A stretch of DNA of 64,000 nt, from the NCBI GenBank assembly GCA_937136425.1, contig CAKZON010000043.1, positions 30,318 through 94,317 on the forward strand. The letters run 5' to 3'. The first letter of the stretch is position 1. Every line of letters starts with the position of its first letter. Below the pieces are notes generated by a model. That model saw only the letters and a program-made list of their open reading frames with translations. It did no database searches and had not been told where the DNA came from. This stretch comes from an uncultured Crocinitomix sp. (GTDB lineage: Bacteria > Bacteroidota > Bacteroidia > Flavobacteriales_D > Crocinitomicaceae). A program made the translations under genes and the position numbers. Shown in pieces: positions 9,658 through 18,413 of the stretch.

Positions 9658-9689
9658 TTGGGTAAATCTGATTTTTCCCTATAATTTCG
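9658..9689 (+). promoter_or_regulatory. Candidate promoter of the SPT-like gene
   Basis: TTG at 9658-9660 and TAATTTCG at 9682-9689 are separated by 21 nt. This is one mismatch from the Bacteroidetes -33/-7 pattern and lies 42 nt upstream of the ATG at 9732. Confidence 0.4.
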
Positions 9690-9731
9690 CGACATAATTT
9701 ATCCTAATAATGTAGGGTAGAAAACAAAAAT

Positions 9732-10997
9732 ATGGCATTAGATATATTTGAAAAGATTAAAGCGAACCGTGGACCAATTGGTCAACACGCTAAAGGAGTG
9801 CATGGGTATTTTACTTTTCCGAAGTTGGAAGGTGAAATAGGAAATAAAATGATGTTCAGAGGCAAAGAGTGCCTTGTATGGAGCGTTAACAACTATTTAG
9901 GATTAGCAAATGACCCAGAAGTAAGAAAAGCAGATGCAGATGCTTCTGCAGATTGGGGACTAGCTTACCCAATGGGGTCTAGAATGATGACAGGACAAAC
10001 TTCTGAGCATGAAGCTTTGGAGAATGAAATTTCTGATTTCATGCAAAAAGAAGATACAATTCTATTAAACTTCGGTTACCAAGGAATGCTTTCTGCGATT
10101 GACTGTTTAGTAAATAGAAAAGATGTTATTGTTTACGATAGTGAGTCTCACGCTTGTATTATTGACGGTGTAAGATTACACGCAGGGAAAAGATTTGTTT
10201 TCCAACACAATGACATGGCTAGTTTCGAAAAACAAATGGAGCGTGCTACAAAATTAGTAGGCGAAACAGGTGGCGGAATTATGGTTATTACTGAAGGTGT
10301 ATTCGGTATGGCTGGCGATCAAGGTGTATTGAGTGATATTATTGAATACAGAAAATCTGGAAAATTTGATTTTAGATTATTTGTTGATGATGCGCACGGG
10401 TTTGGTACGCTTGGTGAAACAGGTATGGGAACAGGTGAACACCAAGGATGTCAAGATGGAATTGATGTTTATTTTGGAACGTTTGCGAAATCAATGGCTT
10501 CTATTGGAGCATTTATTTCATCTACAGAAGATGTAGTTGAGTTCTTAAGATATAACATGCGTTCGCAAATGTTTGCAAAGTCTTTACCAATGCCTTTAGT
10601 TGTTGGTGCTAGAAAAAGATTAGAACTATTAAGAACACAGCCTAGACATAAAGAAAACCTTTGGAAAGTGGCAAGCACACTTCAAAAAGGATTGAGAGAG
10701 GCTGGTTTCAATATTGGTAGAACAAATTCTGCAGTTACTCCAGTTTTCTTAACAGGAACGTTAGCTGAAGCAACAAATATCACTTTTGATATGCGTGAGA
10801 ATTACAATATCTTCTGTTCAATTGTGGTTTACCCAGTTGTACCTAAGGATGTAATTATGTTGAGATTGATTCCAACAGCCGTGCATACATTAGAAGATGT
10901 TCAATACACTATTGATACGTTTAAGAAAGTACAAGAAGGTTTAAAAGCCGGAAAATACAAAGCAGAAGATTTAGCTAAAGTTGATACTGATCAATAA
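9732..10997 (+). CDS. Serine palmitoyltransferase-like PLP enzyme
   Basis: 421 aa, alpha-oxoamine synthase family (fold-type I PLP). Members condense an amino acid with an acyl-CoA or acyl-ACP. The PLP lysine is K253 in GTFAKSMASIG. The cofactor-binding aspartate is in LFVDDAHGFGTLG, and the ring-stacking histidine is probably in DSESHACI. The N-terminal NNYLGLA and GSRMMTGQT motifs are typical. In Bacteroidetes this subfamily makes the long-chain base of sphingolipids or, with cysteate, of sulfonolipids. The sequence alone does not decide between them. Glycine C-acetyltransferase is less likely because no threonine dehydrogenase gene is near. It stands alone, with its own promoter and terminator. 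Confidence 0.85.
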   Translation: MALDIFEKIKANRGPIGQHAKGVHGYFTFPKLEGEIGNKMMFRGKECLVWSVNNYLGLANDPEVRKADADASADWGLAYPMGSRMMTGQTSEHEALENEISDFMQKEDTILLNFGYQGMLSAIDCLVNRKDVIVYDSESHACIIDGVRLHAGKRFVFQHNDMASFEKQMERATKLVGETGGGIMVITEGVFGMAGDQGVLSDIIEYRKSGKFDFRLFVDDAHGFGTLGETGMGTGEHQGCQDGIDVYFGTFAKSMASIGAFISSTEDVVEFLRYNMRSQMFAKSLPMPLVVGARKRLELLRTQPRHKENLWKVASTLQKGLREAGFNIGRTNSAVTPVFLTGTLAEATNITFDMRENYNIFCSIVVYPVVPKDVIMLRLIPTAVHTLEDVQYTIDTFKKVQEGLKAGKYKAEDLAKVDTDQ

Positions 10998-11017
10998 GCA
11001 AAACTCGTTATAAATAA

Positions 11018-11055
11018 AAAAATGCGTTCTGACAATTGTCGGAACGCATTTTTTA
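11018..11055. terminator. Bidirectional intrinsic terminator
   Basis: Arms AATGCGTTC (11021-11029) and GAACGCATT (11042-11050) enclose GACAATTGTC, itself palindromic, so the stem can extend almost to the centre. A-run on the left and T-run on the right serve both the SPT-like gene and the converging thioredoxin gene. Confidence 0.85.
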
Positions 11056-11094
11056 TTTCATCACATCTGATAATGTGAAAATCTTTATGTTAGC

Positions 11095-11559
11095 TTATTG
11101 TGCAAGTGCTTTTTTCCCTTCAGAAATTAACTTCTTCGCCTTTAAATAACCTAGCGTTTTATAAATTGGTTTTTCTGAATAGTTAAGGAAATACATAGTA
11201 GGGTAGGCCGTTAAATAAAGGTCATTCGAAAGTCTTGCCCCCTCAGGATGTTTTTCCATATCCATTTTTACATTAATAAAGTTGGCATTAAAAAATTTGC
11301 CTACTTCAGCGTCCTTAAATGTGGTTCTTGCCATCATTTTACACGGACCACACCATGATGCGTATGCGTCTAAGAAGATGAGTTTATTTTCTTTTTGCGC
11401 AAGAGATAACGCTTCTTGCCAACTTCCATGAAAGAAATCTATGCCCGCATCAGTCGTTTTCTCTGAAATGTTTATTGGGGCTTTTGCTAAAATTATGTCG
11501 TTTGCATTTGCTGTATATCCAATTCCTAAAAGCAGTGCTAAACTTAATGTTTTGATCAT
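11095..11559 (-). CDS. Periplasmic thioredoxin-family protein
   Basis: 154 aa. A signal peptide (about residues 1-19) precedes a thioredoxin fold with active site W69-CGPC (C70, C73), then KMMARTTF. The cis-proline region is LTAYPTMYFLN. The arrangement (DUF255/thioredoxin_7-like, with FLDAYASWCGPC) suggests a periplasmic thiol-disulfide reductase or a DsbD-type partner. It is monocistronic, convergent with the SPT-like gene and divergent from the MenE-like gene. The specific partner is unknown. Confidence 0.85.
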   Translation of the reverse strand: MIKTLSLALLLGIGYTANANDIILAKAPINISEKTTDAGIDFFHGSWQEALSLAQKENKLIFLDAYASWCGPCKMMARTTFKDAEVGKFFNANFINVKMDMEKHPEGARLSNDLYLTAYPTMYFLNYSEKPIYKTLGYLKAKKLISEGKKALAQ

Positions 11560-11644
11560 TTTAATAATTATTTGTAGAGACTTTAATAGCTCTTAATTTT
11601 ACATTCGTTACAATATTAATTACTTTCAAGCAAAATTTGTTCCA

Positions 11645-12646
11645 ATGCACAAAAGTATTGTTTTATGCGACGGTATTTCATCTGATTACTTACAAGAAAT
11701 CGATTTTTTTTTGAAAGAATGGGAGTCTGATTCCCCAACAATTATGGTGTCAACGTCAGGTTCTACAGGAGTGCCGAAACAAATTTTATTGGACAAGTCT
11801 AGAGTGAGAGCATCTGCGCATGCTACAGGAGCCTTTTTTAAGTTTAAAAAGGGGCAAACCTTATTGTTAAGCTTGTCGCCAACTTATATTGCGGGTAAAT
11901 TAATGCTTGTTCGCGCCCTAGAACATGATATGCGCATTCTAGTTGCACCAGTATCTAAAAATCCATTACTTAGCTTAAAGAATCAGCAAGTAGACTTTGC
12001 TGCTTTTGTTCCTTATCAAGTTGAAGCTATTTTAGCAAATGAAACGACTAAGGCAAAGTACGAAGAGATAACGCAAGTTATAATTGGCGGAGCTCCAATT
12101 TCAGTCGCAATAGAAACGGAACTAAAAAGCTTGAAAAATCAATCTTACGCCACTTTTGGAATGACTGAAACGATTACACATATTGCTTTAAGAAATGTAA
12201 CGAATGGTGATGAATATTATAAATGCCTGCCAGGAATTACTGTTAAGCAAGATGAAAGAGATTGTTTAATTATCAATAAAAGTGCTGTTTCAAATCGTTT
12301 AATAACTAATGACATAATAACCCTTATTGATGAATATAAATTTCAGTGGCACGGACGTATTGATAATGTTGTAAACTCTGCAGGAATAAAGCTATTTCCA
12401 GAAGCGTTAGAAAAAAATATCGCAGAACTTTTTCCTGAAAACAGATTTTATTTTATTGGAAGGGAAAGTGTTGTTTTTGGGGAAGAGTTAGTGTTAGTTA
12501 TTGAAGGGACCCAACCAATAAATTGGAACGATATTGAAAACGAAATGAGCAATAGATTAAAACCTTTTGAATATCCAAAGGCAATTGTATTTGTTGCTGA
12601 GTTTAAAGAAACCGCAACAGGAAAAGTAATTCGAAAAATTAACTAG
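11645..12646 (+). CDS. menE: MenE-like acyl-CoA synthetase
   Basis: 333 aa, ANL (AMP-binding) superfamily. The P-loop is STSGSTGVPK at about residues 37-46; the A5-type motif is YATFGMTETITHIALR; the A7/A8 region is WHGRIDNVVNSAGIKLFP; and the catalytic lysine is in the terminal TGKVIRKI. The short length, with no long N-terminal subdomain, fits the compact Bacteroidetes MenE (o-succinylbenzoate-CoA ligase, menaquinone pathway). No other men gene is in the window, so the substrate is inferred. Its last 8 bp overlap the stop of the converging CPBP gene. Confidence 0.75.
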   Translation: MHKSIVLCDGISSDYLQEIDFFLKEWESDSPTIMVSTSGSTGVPKQILLDKSRVRASAHATGAFFKFKKGQTLLLSLSPTYIAGKLMLVRALEHDMRILVAPVSKNPLLSLKNQQVDFAAFVPYQVEAILANETTKAKYEEITQVIIGGAPISVAIETELKSLKNQSYATFGMTETITHIALRNVTNGDEYYKCLPGITVKQDERDCLIINKSAVSNRLITNDIITLIDEYKFQWHGRIDNVVNSAGIKLFPEALEKNIAELFPENRFYFIGRESVVFGEELVLVIEGTQPINWNDIENEMSNRLKPFEYPKAIVFVAEFKETATGKVIRKIN

Positions 12647-13337
12647 GTTCTCTAATATACATGAATTGCACTAAGTCGTAACTAAAGTGAATAGCAATTG
12701 CATGCCATAGGGTAAACTCATCAGCAATCCAACCCAATAACAATCCAAGTCCTAATAGAAAGCTAACCATAACTATAAATGGGGCTGTGTTTTTCCGTGT
12801 TAGTTTTTCATTGTATAAATAATGGTGCGATCCTACAAAAATTACTGCGGTTAGTCCAATTCCTAAGATAGGTTGTATAGCCCCTCGGAATAAAATTTCT
12901 TCACCTACTCCAGCACAAATGGATAGAAAAAATGCTTGCCAAGTGTTGATTTTAAGATTAGACAGCATTTTTCCGTATTCTACCAAAGTATTCTCAAAAA
13001 ATCGTAAATCCCCAAACCACATAATGAAAAGTCCAAAGAAAATTCCGGCTGAAATAAAAAATAAAATGGAGAAAATACTTGAATCTCCAAAATCAAATAA
13101 CCCAATAAATGGAGTGTCTGTAAAATAAAGAATGGGTAATGCTAATAATGGTAGCAACAGCAATGTTGCCAACCCCATAAACCATATTGAGGAAATTATA
13201 TCGCGCAAGTAAAGTAGTTTTCTCCCTAAAGAAACGAAAAATAGGAGAATCAACCTTAAATTAGTAGGAATGAAAAGCGGAATTCTTTTTATCACATTCT
13301 TGATTGGATTCTCGGCTGTTGCCCAGAATGGTTTCAA
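12639..13337 (-). CDS. CPBP-family intramembrane protease
   Basis: 232 aa in the longest frame with about six hydrophobic segments. The CPBP/Abi signature is GVGEEILFRGAI (E146, E147, R151), followed by histidines in VGSHHYLYNE and a late conserved histidine in HAIAIHFSYD. Family members are membrane glutamic-type proteases related to CAAX processing enzymes. The start is doubtful: the first 23 codons are antisense to the signal peptide of the divergent L,D-transpeptidase gene (13270). A TTG at 13253 or the ATG at 13178 would remove the overlap; the latter starts immediately before a membrane segment. Confidence 0.82.
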   Translation of the reverse strand: MKPFWATAENPIKNVIKRIPLFIPTNLRLILLFFVSLGRKLLYLRDIISSIWFMGLATLLLLPLLALPILYFTDTPFIGLFDFGDSSIFSILFFISAGIFFGLFIMWFGDLRFFENTLVEYGKMLSNLKINTWQAFFLSICAGVGEEILFRGAIQPILGIGLTAVIFVGSHHYLYNEKLTRKNTAPFIVMVSFLLGLGLLLGWIADEFTLWHAIAIHFSYDLVQFMYIREPS

Positions 13338-14019
13338 AACTGTGCAAAAACGATATTCAAATGTTCGTGCAGCATATGTTGATAAGGAAAAATCGATTTT
13401 AGACCTACTTAAAAAGCATCAACTTTATCAGCACGAAATTCAAGTTTATATTCGAGTTTATAAAAGAGAAAAAGCTATTGAATTGTGGGCAAAAAATAAA
13501 AGTGATAGCAAATTTTTATTGCTGAAAGAATTTGAGGTTTGTTTTTCTTCAGGAGATCTTGGTCCTAAACGTCGAAAACATGATTTACAGGTTCCAGAAG
13601 GTTTTTATACCATTAGTTCTTTTAATCCAGTAAGTTCAAATTTTCTGTCGTTAGGTATTAATTATCCTAATATGTCTGATCGTGTATTAGGGGAAAAAGG
13701 AAATTTGGGAGGAAGTATTGCGATTCATGGAGGTTGTATAAGTGTAGGGTGTTTGCCAGTTACAGATGAGTTAATAAAGGAAATCTATATTTATTGCGTA
13801 GAAGCAAAAAATAATGGACAGGTGAATATTCCAATCACGATTTTTCCGTGCAGGATGTCTCGCGCTAATTACAATGAAATAAAATCAGATTCATTGAACA
13901 ACAATTATTTGGACTTGTGGGAAGATCTGAAAAGTGAATATGATTATTTTAGTGAAGCGCACCAACGTTGTAAAGTACGATTTTTGAAAAATGGAAGACA
14001 TTCATTTGTGTTTGATTAA
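13270..14019 (+). CDS. L,D-transpeptidase (YkuD family)
   Basis: 249 aa with a signal peptide (MKSGILFITFLIGFSAVAQ). The catalytic motif is IAIHGGCISVGCLPV, with H153 and nucleophile C161. The preceding FSSGDLGPKRRKHDLQVPEG resembles the YkuD approach to the active site. Such enzymes make 3-3 cross-links in peptidoglycan or attach proteins to it, in the periplasm. The start has a weak AGGA-like site and gives a good signal peptide, which argues that the opposite-strand CPBP gene begins further inside. No partner gene is evident. Confidence 0.88.
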   Translation: MKSGILFITFLIGFSAVAQNGFKTVQKRYSNVRAAYVDKEKSILDLLKKHQLYQHEIQVYIRVYKREKAIELWAKNKSDSKFLLLKEFEVCFSSGDLGPKRRKHDLQVPEGFYTISSFNPVSSNFLSLGINYPNMSDRVLGEKGNLGGSIAIHGGCISVGCLPVTDELIKEIYIYCVEAKNNGQVNIPITIFPCRMSRANYNEIKSDSLNNNYLDLWEDLKSEYDYFSEAHQRCKVRFLKNGRHSFVFD

Positions 14020-14176
14020 GTGTGAGTTATAAATGTTAATCCCAATTGCTAATACTGTTTTAGAGACGAATAATTTTTGTGTCATAGCAGAAAATAGATT
14101 CGGAAGAGAATAATCAGTTACTTTTTTTTATCGCAGCATTTAACTCTTACATTTAATTTGTTTTAAAGTTGTTCGC

Positions 14177-14989
14177 ATGGAAATGAATCAAGTAGAAAAG
14201 CCTAAACAAAGGAGTAAGCTTAGAAAAAAACTAGGTAAAGAGTATTTCTGTTTAAAAGAAAGAATGAGGTGGGTTCGGGGGCAGGAAAAATTGGCGAAAA
14301 CTCGAAAAGATAGTCAGTTGGATTACATTGCTATTTCGCACAAGTCTTTTTTGTTGCGTAAGTTGAAGGCTGTAGATATGTATTTGCAACACAATAAAAT
14401 TACAAACTTAAGGTTGGCGTTGAATAAGATTAACGGTGTAATTATTGAGCCGGGAGAAACATTCTCGTTATGGCAAATGGTAGGTCGCCCAACAAAAGCA
14501 AAAGGCTATTTAGAAGGAATGACCTTGAGTAATGGAGAGGTAACTAAAGGAACTGGGGGAGGGCTCTGTCAGTTAGGAAATTTGATTTATTGGATGACGA
14601 TCCATACGCCTTTAACAATTACTAAAAGATGGCGACACAGTTATGACGTATTTCCTGATGTGAACAGAAAAATTCCATTTGGGAGTGGTGCAACATTGTC
14701 ATATAATTATATTGATTTGCAAATAAAAAACAATACTGAGCAATCATTTCAAATCAATTTATGGTTAGACAAAACACATCTGAATGGAGCAATTTGCACT
14801 AATGAAGTTTTGCAAACTTCTTATGAAGTTGAAGAAAGAAACCATATGTTTAAACAGCAGTGGTGGGGAGGATATACAAGGCATAATGAAATTTGGCGAA
14901 CAATTAATCATTTAGAGTCCGGAGAGATTTCGGAAGAATTAGTGACCGAAAATCACGCTATAATGATGTATAATCCACTGCTAGAGTAA
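14177..14989 (+). CDS. VanW family protein
   Basis: 270 aa, cytoplasmic in appearance with no signal peptide. The VanW core is clear: INGVIIEPGETFSLWQMVG at about residues 90-110, then GYLEGMTLSNGEV, GTGGGLCQLGNLIYW and SYDVFPD. The N-terminal 60 residues are basic. VanW proteins were named from vancomycin-resistance clusters, but their biochemical role is unknown and most are not resistance genes. It lies downstream of the L,D-transpeptidase gene with a 157-bp gap, which weakly suggests a shared cell-wall context. A second Met at codon 3 could also start translation. Confidence 0.85.
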   Translation: MEMNQVEKPKQRSKLRKKLGKEYFCLKERMRWVRGQEKLAKTRKDSQLDYIAISHKSFLLRKLKAVDMYLQHNKITNLRLALNKINGVIIEPGETFSLWQMVGRPTKAKGYLEGMTLSNGEVTKGTGGGLCQLGNLIYWMTIHTPLTITKRWRHSYDVFPDVNRKIPFGSGATLSYNYIDLQIKNNTEQSFQINLWLDKTHLNGAICTNEVLQTSYEVEERNHMFKQQWWGGYTRHNEIWRTINHLESGEISEELVTENHAIMMYNPLLE

Positions 14990-15115
14990 AGCCTTAAAGT
15001 GTTGATTATTAGCAGATTTATTTTTGATAGCTATAAAAATGCTTTTTTTCGTACAAATTTCGATTTTATCATAAACAGGTCTTGTATACATTTGAATTGT
15101 ACAAAACCATTATAT

Positions 15116-16672
15116 ATGAAAAAATTAAAAGTAACAATAGCCTTAATGGTTATGTGTCTTACTGGAATAAGTCAAGTTGAATATCAATATCTTGAATTCA
15201 ATAATGTTAGAGCTCTCCTCTCAAATGGCGGAGTTTTCTTTAATGATCCCGACTTAGCAAATCCGGGATATGAAGTTCCAAAAGGGTCAGAAAATCATGG
15301 TATTTATTCAATGAGTTTTTGGTTTGGAGGAGAAGATGTTAATGGTCAATTAAAAATGGCAGCAACAACTTACGAACAAGAAGGTGATTTCTTTCCTGGA
15401 GCACTAACAGTGAGCGGATCCGCAGAGTTGCCTGAAGATGAGGAAGCAACAAAGCAAATTTATTCAATATCTCAAAGCCTGATTGATGATCACATTGCTA
15501 ATTATGACGAAGTAGGTTACGAGATGCCTGCAGTTATAGAGAATTGGCCAGCACATGGCGATTTAGCATATGATTTAGCATTTTATTTGGCTCCATTTCA
15601 AGATGTGGATGGTGATGGAATTTATGATCCTACTTCAGGAGATTATCCATTAATTAAAGGGGATAAAGCAGCTTATATGATTTTAAATGATAAAGGGGGC
15701 ATTCATTCAAGTGGAGGAGATCCAATAGGGTTAGAGATACATCTCTTGTTTTATCAATACGCAACAGATGATTTCATAAATAATAGCACTTTCGTGAATA
15801 TGCGAATTATAAATAGAGGAACGCAAACATTATTTGATTTTCGTTCTGCTTGTTTTGTAGATGGCGATTTAGGAAACTCAGCTGATGATTATGTAGGCTT
15901 TAATGAAGATGCAGATGTAATGTACTGTTATAATGGTGCTCCAATTGATGGAGATTATGGAGAAAACCCACCTGCTATTGGTGTAACATTGTTAAATGAA
16001 GATGTAGCTAAGTTTACTTCAATTAGTGGTTCGCCTGGAGCAATGGGGACACCAAGCACAGCTGCAGACTATTATAGTTATATGAAAGGCCGTTGGTTAG
16101 ACGGTAGCTCTTTTACTTATGGAGGAAATGGTTACGGAGGAGAAGAAGAGACGGACTTCTTGTATAGTGGCTTGCCTACAACAGATTCATGGAACGAGGC
16201 AACAGAAGAAAACCCACCTGGTGAGCGTAAAATGATGATGAGTACGCAACACTCAGGAGGTGTTTTGTCTCCAGGTATGGAGTTGTGTTATGATTATGCA
16301 ATTGTATATAGTGATGGAGAAGGGCATCTTGAAAATGCAACAAACGTTGTTGGCTTAGCAGAAGATGCAAAAGCGTTTTACTTAGCAGATGGAGAACCTT
16401 ATTGCAATAATGTGGTATTAGGCCTTCCAGAAGGAAAGTCTGAGTTAGAATTTAGCATCTATCCAAATCCAACGAGTGGTGTGTTTACCATTCAAGCTCA
16501 AGGGGAATATTCGGCAACTATTTTTACACTTGATGGAAGAGTAGTTTATCAATCAAATCAATTGTCTGGAAATTCTGTAATTGAAACTGACTTTGCAAAT
16601 GGAACGTATTTAGTAGTGTTGAAAGATGGTGATGATAATTATACCAATCAACTAATTGTAATTAATAAATAA
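15116..16672 (+). CDS. T9SS type A cargo protein, first tandem copy
   Basis: 518 aa from the ATG at 15116. That start gives a signal peptide (MKKLKVTIALMVMCLTGISQ), whereas a GTG 39 codons upstream would bury it. The body has a Ca-binding-like DVDGDGIYDPTSGDYP near residue 165 and repeated aromatic/Gly segments. The C-terminus is a type A sorting domain beginning FSIYPNPTSGVFTI and ending in a beta-strand with LIVINK, so it should be exported and anchored by T9SS. The next gene encodes a clear paralog. No enzyme motif was recognised. A TACATTTG -7-like box lies at 15087-15094. Confidence 0.85.
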   Translation: MKKLKVTIALMVMCLTGISQVEYQYLEFNNVRALLSNGGVFFNDPDLANPGYEVPKGSENHGIYSMSFWFGGEDVNGQLKMAATTYEQEGDFFPGALTVSGSAELPEDEEATKQIYSISQSLIDDHIANYDEVGYEMPAVIENWPAHGDLAYDLAFYLAPFQDVDGDGIYDPTSGDYPLIKGDKAAYMILNDKGGIHSSGGDPIGLEIHLLFYQYATDDFINNSTFVNMRIINRGTQTLFDFRSACFVDGDLGNSADDYVGFNEDADVMYCYNGAPIDGDYGENPPAIGVTLLNEDVAKFTSISGSPGAMGTPSTAADYYSYMKGRWLDGSSFTYGGNGYGGEEETDFLYSGLPTTDSWNEATEENPPGERKMMMSTQHSGGVLSPGMELCYDYAIVYSDGEGHLENATNVVGLAEDAKAFYLADGEPYCNNVVLGLPEGKSELEFSIYPNPTSGVFTIQAQGEYSATIFTLDGRVVYQSNQLSGNSVIETDFANGTYLVVLKDGDDNYTNQLIVINK

Positions 16673-16685
16673 TAACCCAACTATT

Positions 16686-18266
16686 ATGAAAAAATTGAAT
16701 TTAGCAGTTTTATTTACTGCATGCGCGAGTTTATCCTATGGACAGTATTCGATAGACTCATTAGAAGGAAACAATACACGAGCAACAATTACAAATTACG
16801 GTGCCTTTTTTAATGATCCTGAATCTAGTCATGCAGGGTATGAGTTTCCAAAGAATTCCGATAATTATTTGATTTATTCGAACAGTTTTTGGTTTGGAGC
16901 AAAAGACCCAAGTGGCAATTTAAAAATGTGTGCCACACTTTTTGGAGGAGAAGAATATAGAGATATTTATCGCGGAGCAATTAAAGATGACGGAACAGCA
17001 GAGGCACCTGATGAAGTGTTTGCTGGAGATATTTATATAGTGTCTCGTGCAGAGATTTTATTTCATGCGGCTAATTATGCAGCATGGGATTATGATGCAC
17101 CTGACGGAATAGCTAATTGGCCTGCTCATGGAAATGTGGATTTAGATTTAGCTGCAAATCTTGCTCCTTTTGCAGATTTGAATGGGAATGGTTCTTATGA
17201 GCCTGAATTAGGTGAATATCCAGAAATTAGAGGGGATCATGCAGCGTATTTAATAATGAACGATATGGGAGGACCTCATTTAGGGTCTGGAGGAGATCCA
17301 TTAGGGATTGAGGTTCATTTTATGTTCTATCAATACGAAGGAGACGGAGATATTAATAACACCACTTTTGTAAATACAAGAGTAATAAATCGTAGTTCAA
17401 ATGATTATCCTGAATTTATTGTAGGAAATTTTATGGATGCGGATGTAGGATATGCAGGTGATGACTATATGGGGTGTGATTCAGCAAATAATATCATTTA
17501 CATTTATAATGGTGATGTTTTGGATGAAGGAATGGGGGGAGCTCCTGGATATGGCGAAAACCCACCTGCAGTTGGAATAGTAAGTTTGAATCATGTGATG
17601 AATGTTGGAGGATATTATGATAATTCTGCAGGGCCTTATGGTGACCCAGCTAGTGCAAGTGATTATTGGAATTATTTGAATGCAACTTGGAAAAATGGGC
17701 TTCCTTTTCAATATGGAGGAAATGGACATACAACAGGATCTGGAATTCCATCCAATTATATGTTTGGAGGAACTACTTATCTTGATGGAGAAGAGGAGTG
17801 GAGTGAGATTAATGCCGGTAACCCTGCAGGGGATAGACGTGCATTTATGGCTTCTGAGGTAATTTCGTTAGGAGCAGGAGAAGTACGCTGTTTTGATTAT
17901 GCTGTGATTACTAGTCAAGTAGGAGGTCATTTAGAAAATGCAGAAGCAATCATTCCTCAAGCGGCTGATGTAAAGGCTTTTTATGATGATCAACCGAATA
18001 CGTACTGTGATTTTACGTTGTCAGTTCCTGAATTGGCGAAGTCATTAGAGTTTGATGTATATCCTAATCCTTCAACAGGTGCATTTTTTATACAAGCCGA
18101 GGGAGAATATACCGCAACAATTTGCAGTATTGATGGTCGTGTTGTTTATCAGTCGGGCCCATTATCTGGTAAATCTGATATTCAAACTGATTTGGCAAAA
18201 GGCACATATGTTGTTATTCTAAATCAAAACGGAGAATTGTATCCTACTAAAATTATAATCCGATAG
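16686..18266 (+). CDS. T9SS type A cargo protein, second tandem copy
   Basis: 526 aa with a signal peptide (MKKLNLAVLFTACASLSYGQ). It aligns by eye with the preceding protein over its whole length: FFNDPESSHAGYEFPK, SNSFWFGAKDPSG, IANWPAHG, LAPFADLNGNGSYEP, YGENPPAVG and AGDRRAFMAS all have counterparts there. It ends in a type A sorting domain (FDVYPNPSTGAFFI). The genes are 13 bp apart and share a terminator after this copy, so they form a two-gene operon from a local duplication. The molecular role is unknown; a secreted structural or adhesive protein is the likely class. Confidence 0.85.
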   Translation: MKKLNLAVLFTACASLSYGQYSIDSLEGNNTRATITNYGAFFNDPESSHAGYEFPKNSDNYLIYSNSFWFGAKDPSGNLKMCATLFGGEEYRDIYRGAIKDDGTAEAPDEVFAGDIYIVSRAEILFHAANYAAWDYDAPDGIANWPAHGNVDLDLAANLAPFADLNGNGSYEPELGEYPEIRGDHAAYLIMNDMGGPHLGSGGDPLGIEVHFMFYQYEGDGDINNTTFVNTRVINRSSNDYPEFIVGNFMDADVGYAGDDYMGCDSANNIIYIYNGDVLDEGMGGAPGYGENPPAVGIVSLNHVMNVGGYYDNSAGPYGDPASASDYWNYLNATWKNGLPFQYGGNGHTTGSGIPSNYMFGGTTYLDGEEEWSEINAGNPAGDRRAFMASEVISLGAGEVRCFDYAVITSQVGGHLENAEAIIPQAADVKAFYDDQPNTYCDFTLSVPELAKSLEFDVYPNPSTGAFFIQAEGEYTATICSIDGRVVYQSGPLSGKSDIQTDLAKGTYVVILNQNGELYPTKIIIR

Positions 18267-18286
18267 TAACCCTATGAAATAAATTT

Positions 18287-18315
18287 AAAGGCGCAGCAGC
18301 AATGTTTGCGCCTTT
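18287..18315 (+). terminator. Intrinsic terminator after the tandem T9SS pair
   Basis: Arms AAAGGCGCA (18287-18295) and TGCGCCTTT (18307-18315) are perfectly complementary and followed by ATCTTTT, 20 nt after the stop codon. Confidence 0.8.
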
Positions 18316-18413
18316 ATCTTTTCTCATAGTATTGGAAATTATTCATTTAACTGGTCGTTATCTTCTATTACTTTCTTTTAACTTTGTATGAATTTTAAAA
18401 GGAACAAGATCCC

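Noticed and set aside
14999..15115. GTG start 39 codons upstream for the first T9SS tandem copy
   Set aside because: It would place a long tail before the signal peptide; the ATG at 15116 matches the start of its paralog.
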